Below, piece by piece: positions 46,027 through 55,351 of a stretch of DNA of 64,000 bases. This DNA comes from an uncultured Pseudomonadota bacterium (lineage in GTDB: Bacteria > Pseudomonadota > Gammaproteobacteria > Steroidobacterales > Steroidobacteraceae). The notes below the pieces were generated by a model. That model was not told the origin of the DNA. It ran no database searches and saw only the letters and a program-made list of their open reading frames with translations. How positions within the stretch are numbered: the first letter of the stretch is position 1; each line of letters begins with the position of its first letter. The stretch lies in NCBI GenBank assembly GCA_903885195.1, contig CAISHQ010000066.1, positions 1 through 64,000 of the forward strand, written 5' to 3'. Both the position numbers and the translations under genes were made by a program.

Positions 46027-47442
46027 ATGTTCGCGCACGCTCCGCCCGCCGATTCAATCGTCGATCCCGGTCCCACGCCCGCCGTGCCACTGTGGCTGCT
46101 GCCGGATCACGCCGTCGAGGCGTGGTTGGCGGAGTTGCCTGCCGGCGCAGCCGCCTGGGCGCGCAGTCACGAATTTCGCGGTGAGCGCGGTAAGGTGCTG
46201 GTTTTGCCAAGTAGCGATGGCGGTGTGCTCGGTGCAGCGCTCGGGCTCGGCGCGTTGCCCTCACTCGCGGCACTGTCGTCCTGGCACGTGGCGGGGTTGC
46301 CTGAACGGCTGCCAGCCGGGCGATACCGCCTTGCCAACGCGCTCTCAGCGGACGTCGAACGCCTTGTGGTGACCGGCTGGTTGCATGGGGCCTATCGGTT
46401 CGCGCGTTATCGAGCGCCCGCCAACGCGGCGGGTCGACCGCAGTTGCAAATCGCCGACAGCCCGCATCGCGCGCTCGCCCTCGCGCACGCGGCGGGCTGC
46501 AGTCTGGCGCGTGATCTGATCAATACGCCGGCCTCGGACATGGGACCGCAGGAGCTTGCGGCTGCGGCGGTGGAGATCGCGCGGGAAGGGGGCGGGGAGT
46601 GCAACGTGCTCGAAGGCGATGCGCTGCTCGCACGCAACTTCCCCTTGATCCATGCCGTCGGGCGCACGAGCTCTCGGGCACCGCGGCTAATCGACTTGCG
46701 CTGGGGTGACCCGGCGGCACCGAAGGTCACGCTGGTCGGCAAGGGCGTGTGTTTCGATACGGGCGGACTCGATCTGAAGCCCTCGGCTGCGATGTTGTTG
46801 ATGAAAAAGGACATGGGCGGGGCCGCGGTAGCGCTCGGTGTCGCGCGGGTGTTGATGGCGCGTCGCGCCCCCATTCGGTTGCGGGTGTTGATTCCGGCAG
46901 TCGAAAACAGCGTCGGCGGCGATGCGTTTCGGCCGGGTGACGTGCTGCGCTCGCGACGCGGGCTGACGGTGGAGATCGGCAACACCGATGCCGAGGGCCG
47001 GCTGGTGCTGGCCGATGCGCTTAGCGAAGCGGACGCGGAACAGCCCGAGTTGTTGCTCGATTTCGCAACGCTCACGGGTGCGGCGCGTGTGGCGTTAGGC
47101 CCCGAGTTGCCTGCCGTGTTCAGTTCGAACGCAGCCCTCGCCACTCAAATGCGCGAACTCGGCGAGAGGGAGTGCGATCCCGTCTGGCCAATGCCGCTCT
47201 GGGATAACTACGACGAAGAGCTCGGCAGCCGCGTGGCCGACCTTAATAACGTGTCGAGCAACGCGTTTGCCGGTGCGATCTACGGTGCGTTGTTTCTGCG
47301 TCGGTTCGTCTCGCCGGGACGCAACTGGGCGCACGTCGATTTGTTCGCGTGGAATCCACGCGAGCGTCCAGGGCGTCCGGTGGGTGCCGAGGCGCAGTGC
47401 CTGCGCCTGGCCGACCGACTCATCGCGACGCGTTTCGGCTGA
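46027..47442 (+). CDS. M17 family leucyl aminopeptidase
   Basis: The 471-residue protein has a divergent N-terminal domain and the M17 catalytic domain: metal and bicarbonate site motifs VGKGVCFDTGGLDLKP, KKDMGGAAVALGV, the signature NTDAEGRLVLADAL and DFATLTGAARVALG. It removes N-terminal residues from peptides in the cytoplasm. Divergent from the ilvC operon and 39 bases before ilvD, which makes a peptide-recycling link to branched-chain supply possible but unproven. Confidence 0.93.
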   Translation: MFAHAPPADSIVDPGPTPAVPLWLLPDHAVEAWLAELPAGAAAWARSHEFRGERGKVLVLPSSDGGVLGAALGLGALPSLAALSSWHVAGLPERLPAGRYRLANALSADVERLVVTGWLHGAYRFARYRAPANAAGRPQLQIADSPHRALALAHAAGCSLARDLINTPASDMGPQELAAAAVEIAREGGGECNVLEGDALLARNFPLIHAVGRTSSRAPRLIDLRWGDPAAPKVTLVGKGVCFDTGGLDLKPSAAMLLMKKDMGGAAVALGVARVLMARRAPIRLRVLIPAVENSVGGDAFRPGDVLRSRRGLTVEIGNTDAEGRLVLADALSEADAEQPELLLDFATLTGAARVALGPELPAVFSSNAALATQMRELGERECDPVWPMPLWDNYDEELGSRVADLNNVSSNAFAGAIYGALFLRRFVSPGRNWAHVDLFAWNPRERPGRPVGAEAQCLRLADRLIATRFG

Positions 47443-47481
47443 CTATTTTTTTTTGCAACCATCATCGAGGTTGAGCGATTC

Positions 47482-49161
47482 ATGAAGACGACAAAGACGA
47501 GGGATCCGCGGCGCTGGTCGCGACTGGTGGTCGATGGCGCAAAGCAAACGCCGTCTAGGGCAATGCTGCGCGCAGTCGGCTTCACGGACGCCGACTTCGC
47601 GCGTCCGCAGGTGGGCATCGCCTCGACTTGGGCCAATCTCACCCCGTGCAACATGCACATCAACGAGCTCGCACGGGAAACCGAGGCGGGGATCAATAAA
47701 GCGGGCGGCAAGGGCGTGCTGTTCAACACCATCACCGTGTCGGATGGCATTTCGATGGGATCCCCCGGCATGCGCTATTCGCTCGTGTCTCGCGAGGTCA
47801 TCGCCGATTCGATCGAAACCGTCGTGGGGGCCGAGGGCTTCGATGGCCTCGTGGCCATCGGCGGCTGCGACAAGAATATGCCGGCCTGTGCGATCGCCAT
47901 CGCCCGGTTGAACCGCCCAGCGGTGTTCGTCTACGGCGGGACGATCCGCCCCGGGGCCGAGCGGCGCGATATCGTCTCGGTGTTCGAGGCGGTCGGTGGT
48001 CACGCGGCAGGAAAGGTCTCTGACGCCCAATTGCTGGAGGTGGAGCGCACCGCCATTCCGGGGCCGGGCAGCTGCGGTGGCATGTATACCGCCAACACCA
48101 TGGCCTCTGCGATCGAGGCGCTGGGGCTGTCGTTGCCCGACAGCTCCGCACAGGATGCGGTGAGCCGCAACAAGCGCGACGACTGTCGTCGGGCGGGTGA
48201 AGCGGTGGTCAAACTGATTCAGGCGGGCATCCTTCCGTCCGACATTCTCACCCGCAAGGCGTTCGAAAACGCGATCACCGTGACGATTGCGCTCGGCGGC
48301 TCCACCAATGCGGTGCTGCACATGTTGGCCATGGCCCGCGCCGCCGGCGTGCGCCTCGAGCTCGACGATTTCACGCGAATCGGCAAGCGGGTCCCGGTGT
48401 TAGCCGATCTGCGGCCGAGCGGCCGCTATGCGATGTCGGAGTTGATTGCGATCGGCGGTATTCAGCCGCTCATGCGTGATTTGCTGGATCGTGGTTTGCT
48501 GCACGGGAATTGCCTGACGGTGACGGGCAAGACGCTCGCCGAAAACCTGGCGGGAGTTCGTCCGTACCCGAAGGGTCAAACCATCGTTCGTTCCTTCGAG
48601 GATCCGATCAAGCCCGACAGCCATCTCGTGGTGCTCTACGGCAACGTTGCACCCGAAGGAGCCGTGGCAAAGATTACCGGTAAAGAAGGTCTGGCCTTCA
48701 CCGGCAAAGCAAAAGTGTTCGATGGCGAAGAGCGCGCGACGAAAGCGATCCTCGCCGGCAAGGTCAAAGCCGGCGACGTGGTCGTGATTCGGTACGAAGG
48801 TCCGCGCGGCGGTCCCGGTATGCGCGAGATGCTGAGTCCAACGGGCGCGATCATGGGCCTTGGTCTCGGCGATAAAGTCGCGTTGATCACGGACGGACGT
48901 TTTTCGGGCGGCAGTCACGGTTTCGTTGCGGGGCACATCTCGCCTGAAGCTGCGGTGGGTGGGCCGCTGGCGCTCGTTCGCTCTGGAGATCGCATCACCA
49001 TCGATGCGGTGCAACGTCGTATCGACGTAGACGTGTCGCAAGCGGAGCTGCGCGCGCGGCGCAAACGCTGGAAAGCGCCTCGCGCCTACGCCACTCGCGG
49101 CGTGCTGGCCAAGTACGCTCGCGTCGTCGGCAGCGCCTCGGAAGGAGCGGTCACCGATTGA
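47482..49161 (+). CDS. ilvD: dihydroxy-acid dehydratase IlvD
   Basis: The 559-residue iron-sulfur enzyme has the cluster ligands in [17 protein letters not shown] and [12 protein letters not shown] and the C-terminal [20 protein letters not shown] motif. It converts dihydroxyisovalerate to 2-oxoisovalerate, feeding both valine and the LeuA reaction encoded divergently 3 kb away. A T-run before it (47446-47453) has no convincing hairpin, so co-transcription with the aminopeptidase remains possible. Confidence 0.97.
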   Translation: MKTTKTRDPRRWSRLVVDGAKQTPSRAMLRAVGFTDADFARPQVGIASTWANLTPCNMHINELARETEAGINKAGGKGVLFNTITVSDGISMGSPGMRYSLVSREVIADSIETVVGAEGFDGLVAIGGCDKNMPACAIAIARLNRPAVFVYGGTIRPGAERRDIVSVFEAVGGHAAGKVSDAQLLEVERTAIPGPGSCGGMYTANTMASAIEALGLSLPDSSAQDAVSRNKRDDCRRAGEAVVKLIQAGILPSDILTRKAFENAITVTIALGGSTNAVLHMLAMARAAGVRLELDDFTRIGKRVPVLADLRPSGRYAMSELIAIGGIQPLMRDLLDRGLLHGNCLTVTGKTLAENLAGVRPYPKGQTIVRSFEDPIKPDSHLVVLYGNVAPEGAVAKITGKEGLAFTGKAKVFDGEERATKAILAGKVKAGDVVVIRYEGPRGGPGMREMLSPTGAIMGLGLGDKVALITDGRFSGGSHGFVAGHISPEAAVGGPLALVRSGDRITIDAVQRRIDVDVSQAELRARRKRWKAPRAYATRGVLAKYARVVGSASEGAVTD

Positions 49162-49468
49162 TGCACATCGCGGGTTGTCAGTCCGCGCGGCTGCGGTTAC
49201 AGTTGGGCTCGTCGGGTGGGGGCGTAGACGGAAAGGTTGCCGTCAGGATCTGGACAGCACGGATGCGACTCGTCCACCGACACACTCCATCGAGTGGCAG
49301 CAGCGCCGGGTGATGAACCTGTCGGTGAACAGCGCGCGATAGGGTGATACGGGTCTCGGTACGGCACGCGAGCGTGCGGTGCGGAGTGAAGGTTGCGGAT
49401 GTCATGAAAGCCGGTTAGGTTGGCGGCCTCTGATGTCCTCAACCACAGACTAGCGACCACGAGAGAAC
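49162..49468. other. 307-base intergenic region between ilvD and tonB
   Basis: I see no supported gene here; short ORFs on the minus strand lack start context and family features. A perfect small stem-loop (GCACGCGAGCGTGC, 49364-49377) has no T-run. A weak TTGCGG-17-TAGGTT pair about 60 bases before tonB is the only promoter-like match, not convincing on its own. Confidence 0.5.
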
Positions 49469-50089
49469 ATGGCCGTCTACGTACAACAGAATCAATCCCG
49501 GCGCATGGCTGTTTTCGGAGCCATTGTCGGTTTCCACTTGCTGCTCGTGTACGGCCTCGTGTCGGGCCTTGCACGAAAGGTCGTCGAGGTGGTGGCTCCG
49601 CCCCTCGTCACCGACATCATCGAAGAGATCAAGCCCGAAGATAAGCCGCCGCCGCCGCCGCCGCCGCAGATGGAGCGTCCTCCAGTGCAGGTGCCGCCGC
49701 CGGACGTCGTCATCGACATTCCGATGGAGAGCAGCACCTCGGCGATCAGCAATGTCACCGACAAAGCCGTAGCGCCTCCTGCGCCGCCGGCCCCGGTTGT
49801 CGTCGCGAGCTCGCCCGCGAAGATTGGCCGCATGCCCTCGAGCGAAGATTATTACCCGGCCGCTTCGAAGCGCGCCGAGGAGCAGGGTTCCACGACCGTG
49901 AAGGTTTGCGTGGATTCGAAGGGCAAGATTATCGGCAACCCAGCAGTCGTCACTTCGTCGGGCTTTGAGCGGCTCGACGAGGGCGCGGTCAAGCTGGCCC
50001 GAGCGGGCCGTTACCAGCCGGGTACCTCCGGCGGGCAACCGCAAGCCGAGTCCTGCGTATCGTTCCGTGTGAAGTTTGAGATCAAGTAA
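49469..50089 (+). CDS. tonB: energy transducer TonB
   Basis: The 206-residue protein has an N-terminal membrane anchor (MAVFGAIVGFHLLLVYGLVSGLA, with the conserved His in GFHLLL), a Pro-rich spacer (KPPPPPPPQMERPPVQVPPP) and a C-terminal TonB domain (SEDYYPAASKRAEEQGSTTVKVCVDSKGKI, ending SCVSFRVKFEIK). It couples ExbBD-generated force to outer-membrane receptors. Followed 23 bases later by exbB. Confidence 0.95.
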   Translation: MAVYVQQNQSRRMAVFGAIVGFHLLLVYGLVSGLARKVVEVVAPPLVTDIIEEIKPEDKPPPPPPPQMERPPVQVPPPDVVIDIPMESSTSAISNVTDKAVAPPAPPAPVVVASSPAKIGRMPSSEDYYPAASKRAEEQGSTTVKVCVDSKGKIIGNPAVVTSSGFERLDEGAVKLARAGRYQPGTSGGQPQAESCVSFRVKFEIK

Positions 50090-50112
50090 GCGTTTCATTC
50101 CCTGAGGAAAAA

Positions 50113-50856
50113 ATGGAAAACACAGAAGCCGCCACCACCGTCGTCGATAACCCGTATGGCCTCGGGGCCCTGTGGGAGCAAGGCGATTTCGTCGCCAAGG
50201 GCACGCTGATCATCATGGTGATCATGTCGTTGACCTCTTGGTACGTCATCATCATGAAGTTCCTGGACCAGCGTAAGCTCATGGCTTCCGCCAAGGTTGC
50301 GGAGCAGAAGTTCTGGACGGCCTCTTCGATTCGCGAAGCGGTCGACCGGCTGCCGAAGGGCGACACCTACCGCGTGATCGCGGAAGATGGTCTGCGTGCC
50401 TCGCAGCACCACGAAGGTCGTCTCACGGATCGCATCGACCTGCACGAGTGGGTGACCATGTCGTTGCAGCGTTCGGTCGAAGGCGTCAACTCGGTGCTGA
50501 CGGGCGGCCTGCCTTGGCTTGCGACCGTGGGTTCCACCGCTCCGTTCGTCGGCCTGTTCGGCACGGTGTGGGGCATCTATCACGCCCTCGTCGCGATCGG
50601 CGTATCCGGTCAGGCCAGCATCGACAAGGTCGCTGGCCCCGTGGGTGAAGCTCTCATCATGACGGCAATCGGCCTCGCGGTCGCAGTGCCGGCGGTGATG
50701 GGTTACAACTGGCTGATCCGTCGCAACAAGAACGTGCAGGAAGAGTTGAGCAACTTCACCTCCGACCTGCATGCGTTCCTGGTGAGCGGTGCTCGCGTGG
50801 CTGTCCCGGCTCCGGCGGCTGCGGCTGCCCCGGCGGCCGCCCCGGCCAAGAAGTAA
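50113..50856 (+). CDS. exbB: proton channel ExbB (MotA/TolQ/ExbB family)
   Basis: A 247-residue protein with three membrane helices: near residues 20-42 (GTLIIMVIMSLTSWYVIIMKF), 130-160 (GGLPWLATVGSTAPFVGLFGTVWGIYHAL) and 180-203 (ALIMTAIGLAVAVPAVMGYNWLI), and an Ala/Pro-rich tail. It forms the pentameric channel around ExbD. The GTVWGI motif is diagnostic. Confidence 0.96.
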   Translation: MENTEAATTVVDNPYGLGALWEQGDFVAKGTLIIMVIMSLTSWYVIIMKFLDQRKLMASAKVAEQKFWTASSIREAVDRLPKGDTYRVIAEDGLRASQHHEGRLTDRIDLHEWVTMSLQRSVEGVNSVLTGGLPWLATVGSTAPFVGLFGTVWGIYHALVAIGVSGQASIDKVAGPVGEALIMTAIGLAVAVPAVMGYNWLIRRNKNVQEELSNFTSDLHAFLVSGARVAVPAPAAAAAPAAAPAKK

Positions 50857-50896
50857 GCATTCGCTCCGGCATCAACCGGCCCTAAGTATCGTTACG

Positions 50897-50926
50897 GAGC
50901 GCGGCGTCTTTTGACGTCGCGCTCCG
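50897..50926 (+). other. strong stem-loop between exbB and the first exbD
   Basis: GGAGCGCGGCGTC and GACGTCGCGCTCC form a 13-base stem with one mismatch and a TTTT loop. No T-run follows, so it is not a normal intrinsic terminator. It may stabilise the upstream tonB-exbB part of the mRNA or mark an RNA processing site that sets subunit ratios. Confidence 0.7.
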
Positions 50927-50957
50927 GGCGAACCGGGTCAGACGAGGAATCGAACCC

Positions 50958-51389
50958 ATGGCGATGAGCGTTGGCTCCAGCGACGAAGAATTCAACTCAA
51001 CGATCAACACGACCCCGCTCGTCGACGTCATGTTGGTGTTGTTGATCATCTTCCTGATCACCATCCCGGTGATCACGAAGACGGTGAAGGTGTCCTTGCC
51101 CAAGGCCGCCAACATCGCGACCCAGACCAAGCCCGAGAACATCACCGTTGCGATTGATCCGCAGGGGAACATCTACTGGAACAACGAGCAGATCGGCTCC
51201 AAGGACCAGTTGATCGAGATGATCAAGCTCGAGGCGGTCAAGGATCCGCAGCCGGAGATCCACATCCGCGGCGACTCCAATGCCCGTTTCGAAGACGTCG
51301 GTCGCGTGCTCTATGCCATCCAGCGTGGCGGCATCGTCAAGGTGGGCTTCATCACCGAGCCGGACCGCGGCATCCGCGGCTCGCGCTAA
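50958..51389 (+). CDS. exbD: ExbD/TolR family protein (first copy)
   Basis: A 143-residue protein with one N-terminal helix holding the proton-carrying Asp (INTTPLVDVMLVLLIIFLITIPVI) and a periplasmic domain with ENITVAIDPQGNIYWNNEQI. It works inside the ExbB pentamer. Its N-terminus (AMSVGSS) is shared with the second copy 18 bases downstream. Confidence 0.95.
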   Translation: MAMSVGSSDEEFNSTINTTPLVDVMLVLLIIFLITIPVITKTVKVSLPKAANIATQTKPENITVAIDPQGNIYWNNEQIGSKDQLIEMIKLEAVKDPQPEIHIRGDSNARFEDVGRVLYAIQRGGIVKVGFITEPDRGIRGSR

Positions 51390-51407
51390 GTTCAGGGGGA
51401 ACCAACC

Positions 51408-51830
51408 ATGGCAATGAGTGTAGGCAGCAGCAACGATGGCGCGATGTGTGACATCAACACGACGCCGCTCATCGACGTCATGCTCGTGTTGCTCATCATG
51501 TTCATCATCACCATTCCGGTGATGACGCACGCGGTGAAGCTCGACATGCCGCGTCCGACGAACGCACCTCCGCCACCCGTCCAGCCTGAGGTGATCGACA
51601 TCGAGATCGATTTCGACGGCACGATCGTTTGGAACGGCACGCCGATCTCGGACGTCGCGGTACTCGAAAAGTACTTCCGGGTGGAGTCGCAGAAAGACCC
51701 GCAGCCGGAATTGCATATGCGTCCCGACAAGCGCGCCAAGTACGACACCGTCGCCCGGGTGCTCGCTTCCGCGCAGCGCAACCGTATGAAGAAGATCGGT
51801 TTCGTGAACGTGTCGGAGTTCCAGGACTGA
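51408..51830 (+). CDS. exbD2: ExbD/TolR family protein (second copy)
   Basis: A 140-residue paralogue of the preceding protein: same AMSVGSS start and DINTTPLIDVMLVLLIMFIITIPVMTHAV helix with the key Asp, but the periplasmic part differs (PPPPVQPEVIDIEIDFDGTIVWNG). TonB systems with two ExbD proteins occur in Xanthomonas and relatives, where the second can be needed for only some substrates. It ends before an intrinsic terminator. Confidence 0.93.
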   Translation: MAMSVGSSNDGAMCDINTTPLIDVMLVLLIMFIITIPVMTHAVKLDMPRPTNAPPPPVQPEVIDIEIDFDGTIVWNGTPISDVAVLEKYFRVESQKDPQPELHMRPDKRAKYDTVARVLASAQRNRMKKIGFVNVSEFQD

Positions 51831-51868
51831 GGCGCGTGAACGCGTGTTGATCCTGTAAGGCCAAATCC

Positions 51869-51904
51869 CTCGCCGCATTCAACCGGATGCGGCGAGTTTT
51901 TTTT
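51869..51904 (+). terminator. intrinsic terminator after the tonB-exbBDD operon
   Basis: A perfect ten-base stem CTCGCCGCAT/ATGCGGCGAG around an eight-base loop is followed by eight T. It lies 38 bases after the second exbD stop and closes the operon, separating it from the TPR genes. Confidence 0.95.
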
Positions 51905-51950
51905 AGGTGTTCCACTCGGGACATCCCGCCCACGCTCGAAGAGGATAGTC

Positions 51951-53153
51951 ATGAGGAAGTCAGTCGGATACGTCGCGTTCGTCGCTGCAGCGCTTGCCAT
52001 GTCGGTCGGTACGCCGGCTCGGGCGGAGAAGGTCAGCCCGGCGATCGCCAAGACACTGCAGGCCGCCCAGAACGCCAGCAAAGCCCGCAAGTGGGGCGAG
52101 TGTCTCTCCAACCTGCGCACCGCCGACGCCGCGGGTGGCAAGACGGCCTACGACAGTTTCATCATCAACGAGCTGACGGCCTTTTGCGCCTTGAGTTCAA
52201 ACGACATCGCGACGGCGACGCGCGCCTACGAAACCAATCTCAACTCACCGTTCGCCGCCGACAAGATCGCGCAGCGCACGCGTGATCTGACCAAGATCTA
52301 CTTCAATGCTCGCAACTACGCCAAGACGGTCGAGCTGGGCAAAAGCGCGATCAAGTCGGGCTACGCTGACGCGGACACCTACCTCGTGGTGTCGCAGTCG
52401 TACTACCAGCAAAATGACTTCAAGAATGCCCGCGATTTCGTCGGCAGCTGGATTCGTGACCAGGAGAAGCGCGGTCAGCGGCCGAAGGAAAACGCGATCC
52501 AGATCTATGTGACCTCGTGCATGCGGCTGAAGGACGAGGCCTGCACGGCTGCAGGCTTCGAGAAGCTCGTGACCTACTACCCGAATCCGGCGGGCTGGGC
52601 GAATCTCATGCAGTCGCTGTTCGAGGCGCGCAGCGAGGCGGCCGCCTTCAACGCTTACCGTCTGGCCACCGACGTCGGTGCCATGCGCCGTGCGGACGAT
52701 TACACCGAGATGGCGCAGCGCGCCATCGAGAAGGGACTGCCCGGCGAGGCGCAGAAGACGCTTGAAGCAGCGTTCGCCGCCAAAGTGTTTACCGAAAAGC
52801 GCGACATTGATCGCAACCAGCGCTTGCTCAATTCTGCCAAGGAGCGTGCGGCGGCAGATCGGGCCAGCCTAGCCAAGCAGGATCGCGACGCAGCGGCCAA
52901 CAAAAGCGCCGACGCAGACATCCGTGTCGGACAGGCCTACATGAGCTATGGCCAGTATCCACAGGCGGTTGCGGCACTGCAGCGCGGCATCGGTAAGGGC
53001 ACAGCCACCGATCCGGCTGAAGCACAGCTCGTACTCGGTATTGCTCACTTGCGCGGCGGCAACAAGGCCGAAGCGGGCAAGGCGTTCCGCGCGGTCAAGG
53101 GCGATCAGGACATGCAACGCATCGCCAAGTTGTGGAGCCTGCGGGCGCAGTAA
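51951..53153 (+). CDS. exported TPR-like protein A
   Basis: A 400-residue protein with a signal peptide (VGYVAFVAAALAMSVGTPARAE) and helical repeat-like segments, including ARKWGECLSNLRTADA and C-terminal GQYPQAVAALQRGIGKG and ALYV-like hairpins with LGIAHLRGGNKAEAGKAFRAVKG. No enzymatic motif. The family is not known to me beyond TPR-like repeats. It is a tandem paralogue of the next gene: both contain the identical stretch EMAQ..IEKGLPGEAQ and end in LWSLRA(Q/R). Its place after tonB-exbBDD suggests a periplasmic role in or near that system. Confidence 0.8.
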   Translation: MRKSVGYVAFVAAALAMSVGTPARAEKVSPAIAKTLQAAQNASKARKWGECLSNLRTADAAGGKTAYDSFIINELTAFCALSSNDIATATRAYETNLNSPFAADKIAQRTRDLTKIYFNARNYAKTVELGKSAIKSGYADADTYLVVSQSYYQQNDFKNARDFVGSWIRDQEKRGQRPKENAIQIYVTSCMRLKDEACTAAGFEKLVTYYPNPAGWANLMQSLFEARSEAAAFNAYRLATDVGAMRRADDYTEMAQRAIEKGLPGEAQKTLEAAFAAKVFTEKRDIDRNQRLLNSAKERAAADRASLAKQDRDAAANKSADADIRVGQAYMSYGQYPQAVAALQRGIGKGTATDPAEAQLVLGIAHLRGGNKAEAGKAFRAVKGDQDMQRIAKLWSLRAQ

Positions 53154-53197
53154 GGCGCTCTGCAGACAGAAGAGTCGGTATCCGGGGGTAGTTCATC

Positions 53198-54421
53198 ATG
53201 CGCAACACATTGATTTCCGCCGCCGTGGTCGCGGTTCTGCTTAACGCCCCTGCGGCCTTGGCCCAGAAGGCTAAAGAGGCTGCGCCCAAGCCCCCCTCAA
53301 TTACCAAGGTGGTGGTCAAGCAGGTCAAGGCGGCGCAGGATGCGATCAAGGGCGAGAAGTGGGCGGACTGCGTGGCCAGTCTCAAGTCCACTGAAAGCCT
53401 GCCCGGCCAATCGCCCTACGACGTCTTCGCCGTCAATGAATTGCTTGGGTTTTGCTCTGCGCGTGTCGGCGATACCGCCGGGGCGGCGAAATCGTTCGAA
53501 ATTGGCCTCGAGGCCGGGTTCATTGACCCCTCGCAAATCGTCATGCGCTACAAGCAGCTGCTGCAGCTGCACTACAACCTGAAGAATTATCCCAAGGCCG
53601 TGGACTACGGCCGGCGCGCCATCGCTGCGGGCAACACCGAGGAGCCGGTGGCGTTGCTGGTCGCGCAGTCGCTGTATTTGCTCAACGACTTCAAGGGCAC
53701 CGTGGAGTTCGTGCAGGGATGGATCGCCGGCGCCGAGCAGCGCGGGGAAACCCCACCGGACCTCGGCCTGCAGCTCTACGTCAGCGCATGCTCGCGACTC
53801 GAGGACAGTGCCTGCCAATTGCGTGCACTCGAGAAGCAGGCGGCCTATCACCCGAAGGCCGAGACCTGGTCCAACATCGCATTGCTGTTGCTGCGCTCGG
53901 GGACCGAGGTCAACACACTGAACGTATTCCGCCTGTCCAAGGAAGCCGGTGGTCTGCGCCGCGCCGACGATTACACGGAGATGGCGCAGCTAGCGATCGA
54001 AAAGGGTCTGCCGGGCGAGGCTCAGAGTGTGCTCGAGGCCGGACTCGCGAATGGCACCATCACGACGGGTCCGGCGGCAGAGCTCGCGAAGCGGCTGCTC
54101 GGTACGGCCAAGGCTCAAGCCGCAGCCGACAAGCCGACCCTGCTCAAGCAGGATGCGGAGGCTGCGGCCAAGAAAAATGGCGAAATCGACTCGCGAATCG
54201 GGCTCGCGCACCTGAGCTACGGCGACAACGAGCGTGCCATCGCGGCGCTGCAGCGGGCCCTCGACAAGGGTAATGCGCGAAACCCCGACGAAACCCGCCT
54301 CAATCTCGGTATCGCTCAGCTTCGGGCAGGGCAGAAGGATGCCGCGCTGGGTTCGTTCGCGGCCGTGAAGGGCGACGAGTTGCAGCGCCTCGCCAGGCTC
54401 TGGAGTCTGCGCGCGCGCTGA
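53198..54421 (+). CDS. exported TPR-like protein B, paralogue of A
   Basis: A 407-residue protein with its own signal peptide (TLISAAVVAVLLNAPAALAQ) and the same repeat plan as protein A: KWADCVASLKSTES, RRADDYTEMAQLAIEKGLPGEAQ and a C-terminus with YGDNERAIAALQRALDKGN and LNLGIAQLRAGQKDAALGSF. It starts 44 bases after A with no terminator between them. Function unknown; a periplasmic scaffold for TonB or for cell-envelope proteins is one possibility. Its stop lies six bases from the convergent membrane-protein gene. Confidence 0.8.
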   Translation: MRNTLISAAVVAVLLNAPAALAQKAKEAAPKPPSITKVVVKQVKAAQDAIKGEKWADCVASLKSTESLPGQSPYDVFAVNELLGFCSARVGDTAGAAKSFEIGLEAGFIDPSQIVMRYKQLLQLHYNLKNYPKAVDYGRRAIAAGNTEEPVALLVAQSLYLLNDFKGTVEFVQGWIAGAEQRGETPPDLGLQLYVSACSRLEDSACQLRALEKQAAYHPKAETWSNIALLLLRSGTEVNTLNVFRLSKEAGGLRRADDYTEMAQLAIEKGLPGEAQSVLEAGLANGTITTGPAAELAKRLLGTAKAQAAADKPTLLKQDAEAAAKKNGEIDSRIGLAHLSYGDNERAIAALQRALDKGNARNPDETRLNLGIAQLRAGQKDAALGSFAAVKGDELQRLARLWSLRAR

Positions 54422-54426
54422 CGCCG

Positions 54427-55311
54427 TCAGCTTGTGCTGGCCTCGTCTCGCGCGACGATGCGTCGCGCTGGGCTGACTATGGCCATCACCACGACGACCA
54501 CGAGCGCGGCCGTCACGAGCGACAACTCGAGCGCGTATTCGGCTGGCTTGACCCAGATCTCATCGAGATGTCCCCACTTCTCGAGGATCTCGTTCACGTT
54601 CCACGCGACGATAGCGGTCGGAATGGCGTACCGCAGGGCGGGGGCCATGCGCTGGAACCACCACAGACGCTGGATCAGATACAGCGCCCAGACCCCAAAA
54701 AGAATGCACGATGCGAAGGTCACCCAGTGATCCGTGCCAAAAATATTTGGGTTGTAGATCGTCAACAAGTAAATGTAGAAAAACCATGTCACGTAAATCG
54801 TCTCCATCGCGACGATTGATGCGACGTTGCGGCTGATTGCGGAGGTTTTCTCACCAAGATTCAGTCGCAGATGGCGATGCAGCCACATGAAGGCATTGCA
54901 ACGGGTGTCGCGATTGAAGAAAAAGAACACGAGCGTTGCGAACATGACCCCGACCGACGACAGCATCACTCGATATTCCGGAAGCGTCGGTTTGGCACCC
55001 CAGTTCGCCGCTGCCACCTCAAGATCGCGGGCGACCCAGACAAAACTGAACTCGATCCAGGATAACCAGATCAGACTGCCGCCTCCAAAGCCCAGCAAGG
55101 TCGCAGCGTTCTCACTCTTGTTCCGGCCAACGTAGACCATCACGACACCGACGACGCCGATCCAGAACGCTGCCACAAGGTCGTGCCCTGGGAACCACGC
55201 ATGCTGCATCTGATGCATCACGAAATGCCCCATGCCTTGCCAGAAGTACACGATGATCACGGCGATGATCGCCGGCAAAGGTGCCTGATAGTATTTTTTA
55301 AAATTACTCAC
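54427..55311 (-). CDS. multi-pass membrane protein of unknown function, His-rich
   Basis: GTG 55311, with GGGGTGG just upstream, is preferred over the track start because the longer form overlaps the preceding gene; 294 residues. About seven to eight hydrophobic helices are predicted (for example PLPAIIAVIIVYFWQG, LVAAFWIGVVGVVMVYV, VMFATLVFFFF, LELSLVTAALVVVVVMAIV). A cluster HFVMHQMQH follows helix 1 and MWLHRHLRL a later helix, so a metal or haem site is conceivable. I do not recognise the family. It is the last gene of the seven-gene operon starting at 60134. Confidence 0.7.
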   Translation of the reverse strand: MSNFKKYYQAPLPAIIAVIIVYFWQGMGHFVMHQMQHAWFPGHDLVAAFWIGVVGVVMVYVGRNKSENAATLLGFGGGSLIWLSWIEFSFVWVARDLEVAAANWGAKPTLPEYRVMLSSVGVMFATLVFFFFNRDTRCNAFMWLHRHLRLNLGEKTSAISRNVASIVAMETIYVTWFFYIYLLTIYNPNIFGTDHWVTFASCILFGVWALYLIQRLWWFQRMAPALRYAIPTAIVAWNVNEILEKWGHLDEIWVKPAEYALELSLVTAALVVVVVMAIVSPARRIVARDEASTS

Positions 55312-55351
55312 GACCCACCCCTTGAGGCTCTGCGGCCTCGTTCTTTGAGTT

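Noticed and set aside
47443-47456. T-run between the aminopeptidase and ilvD as a terminator
   Set aside because: No GC-rich stem directly precedes the T-run, so an intrinsic terminator is not supported.
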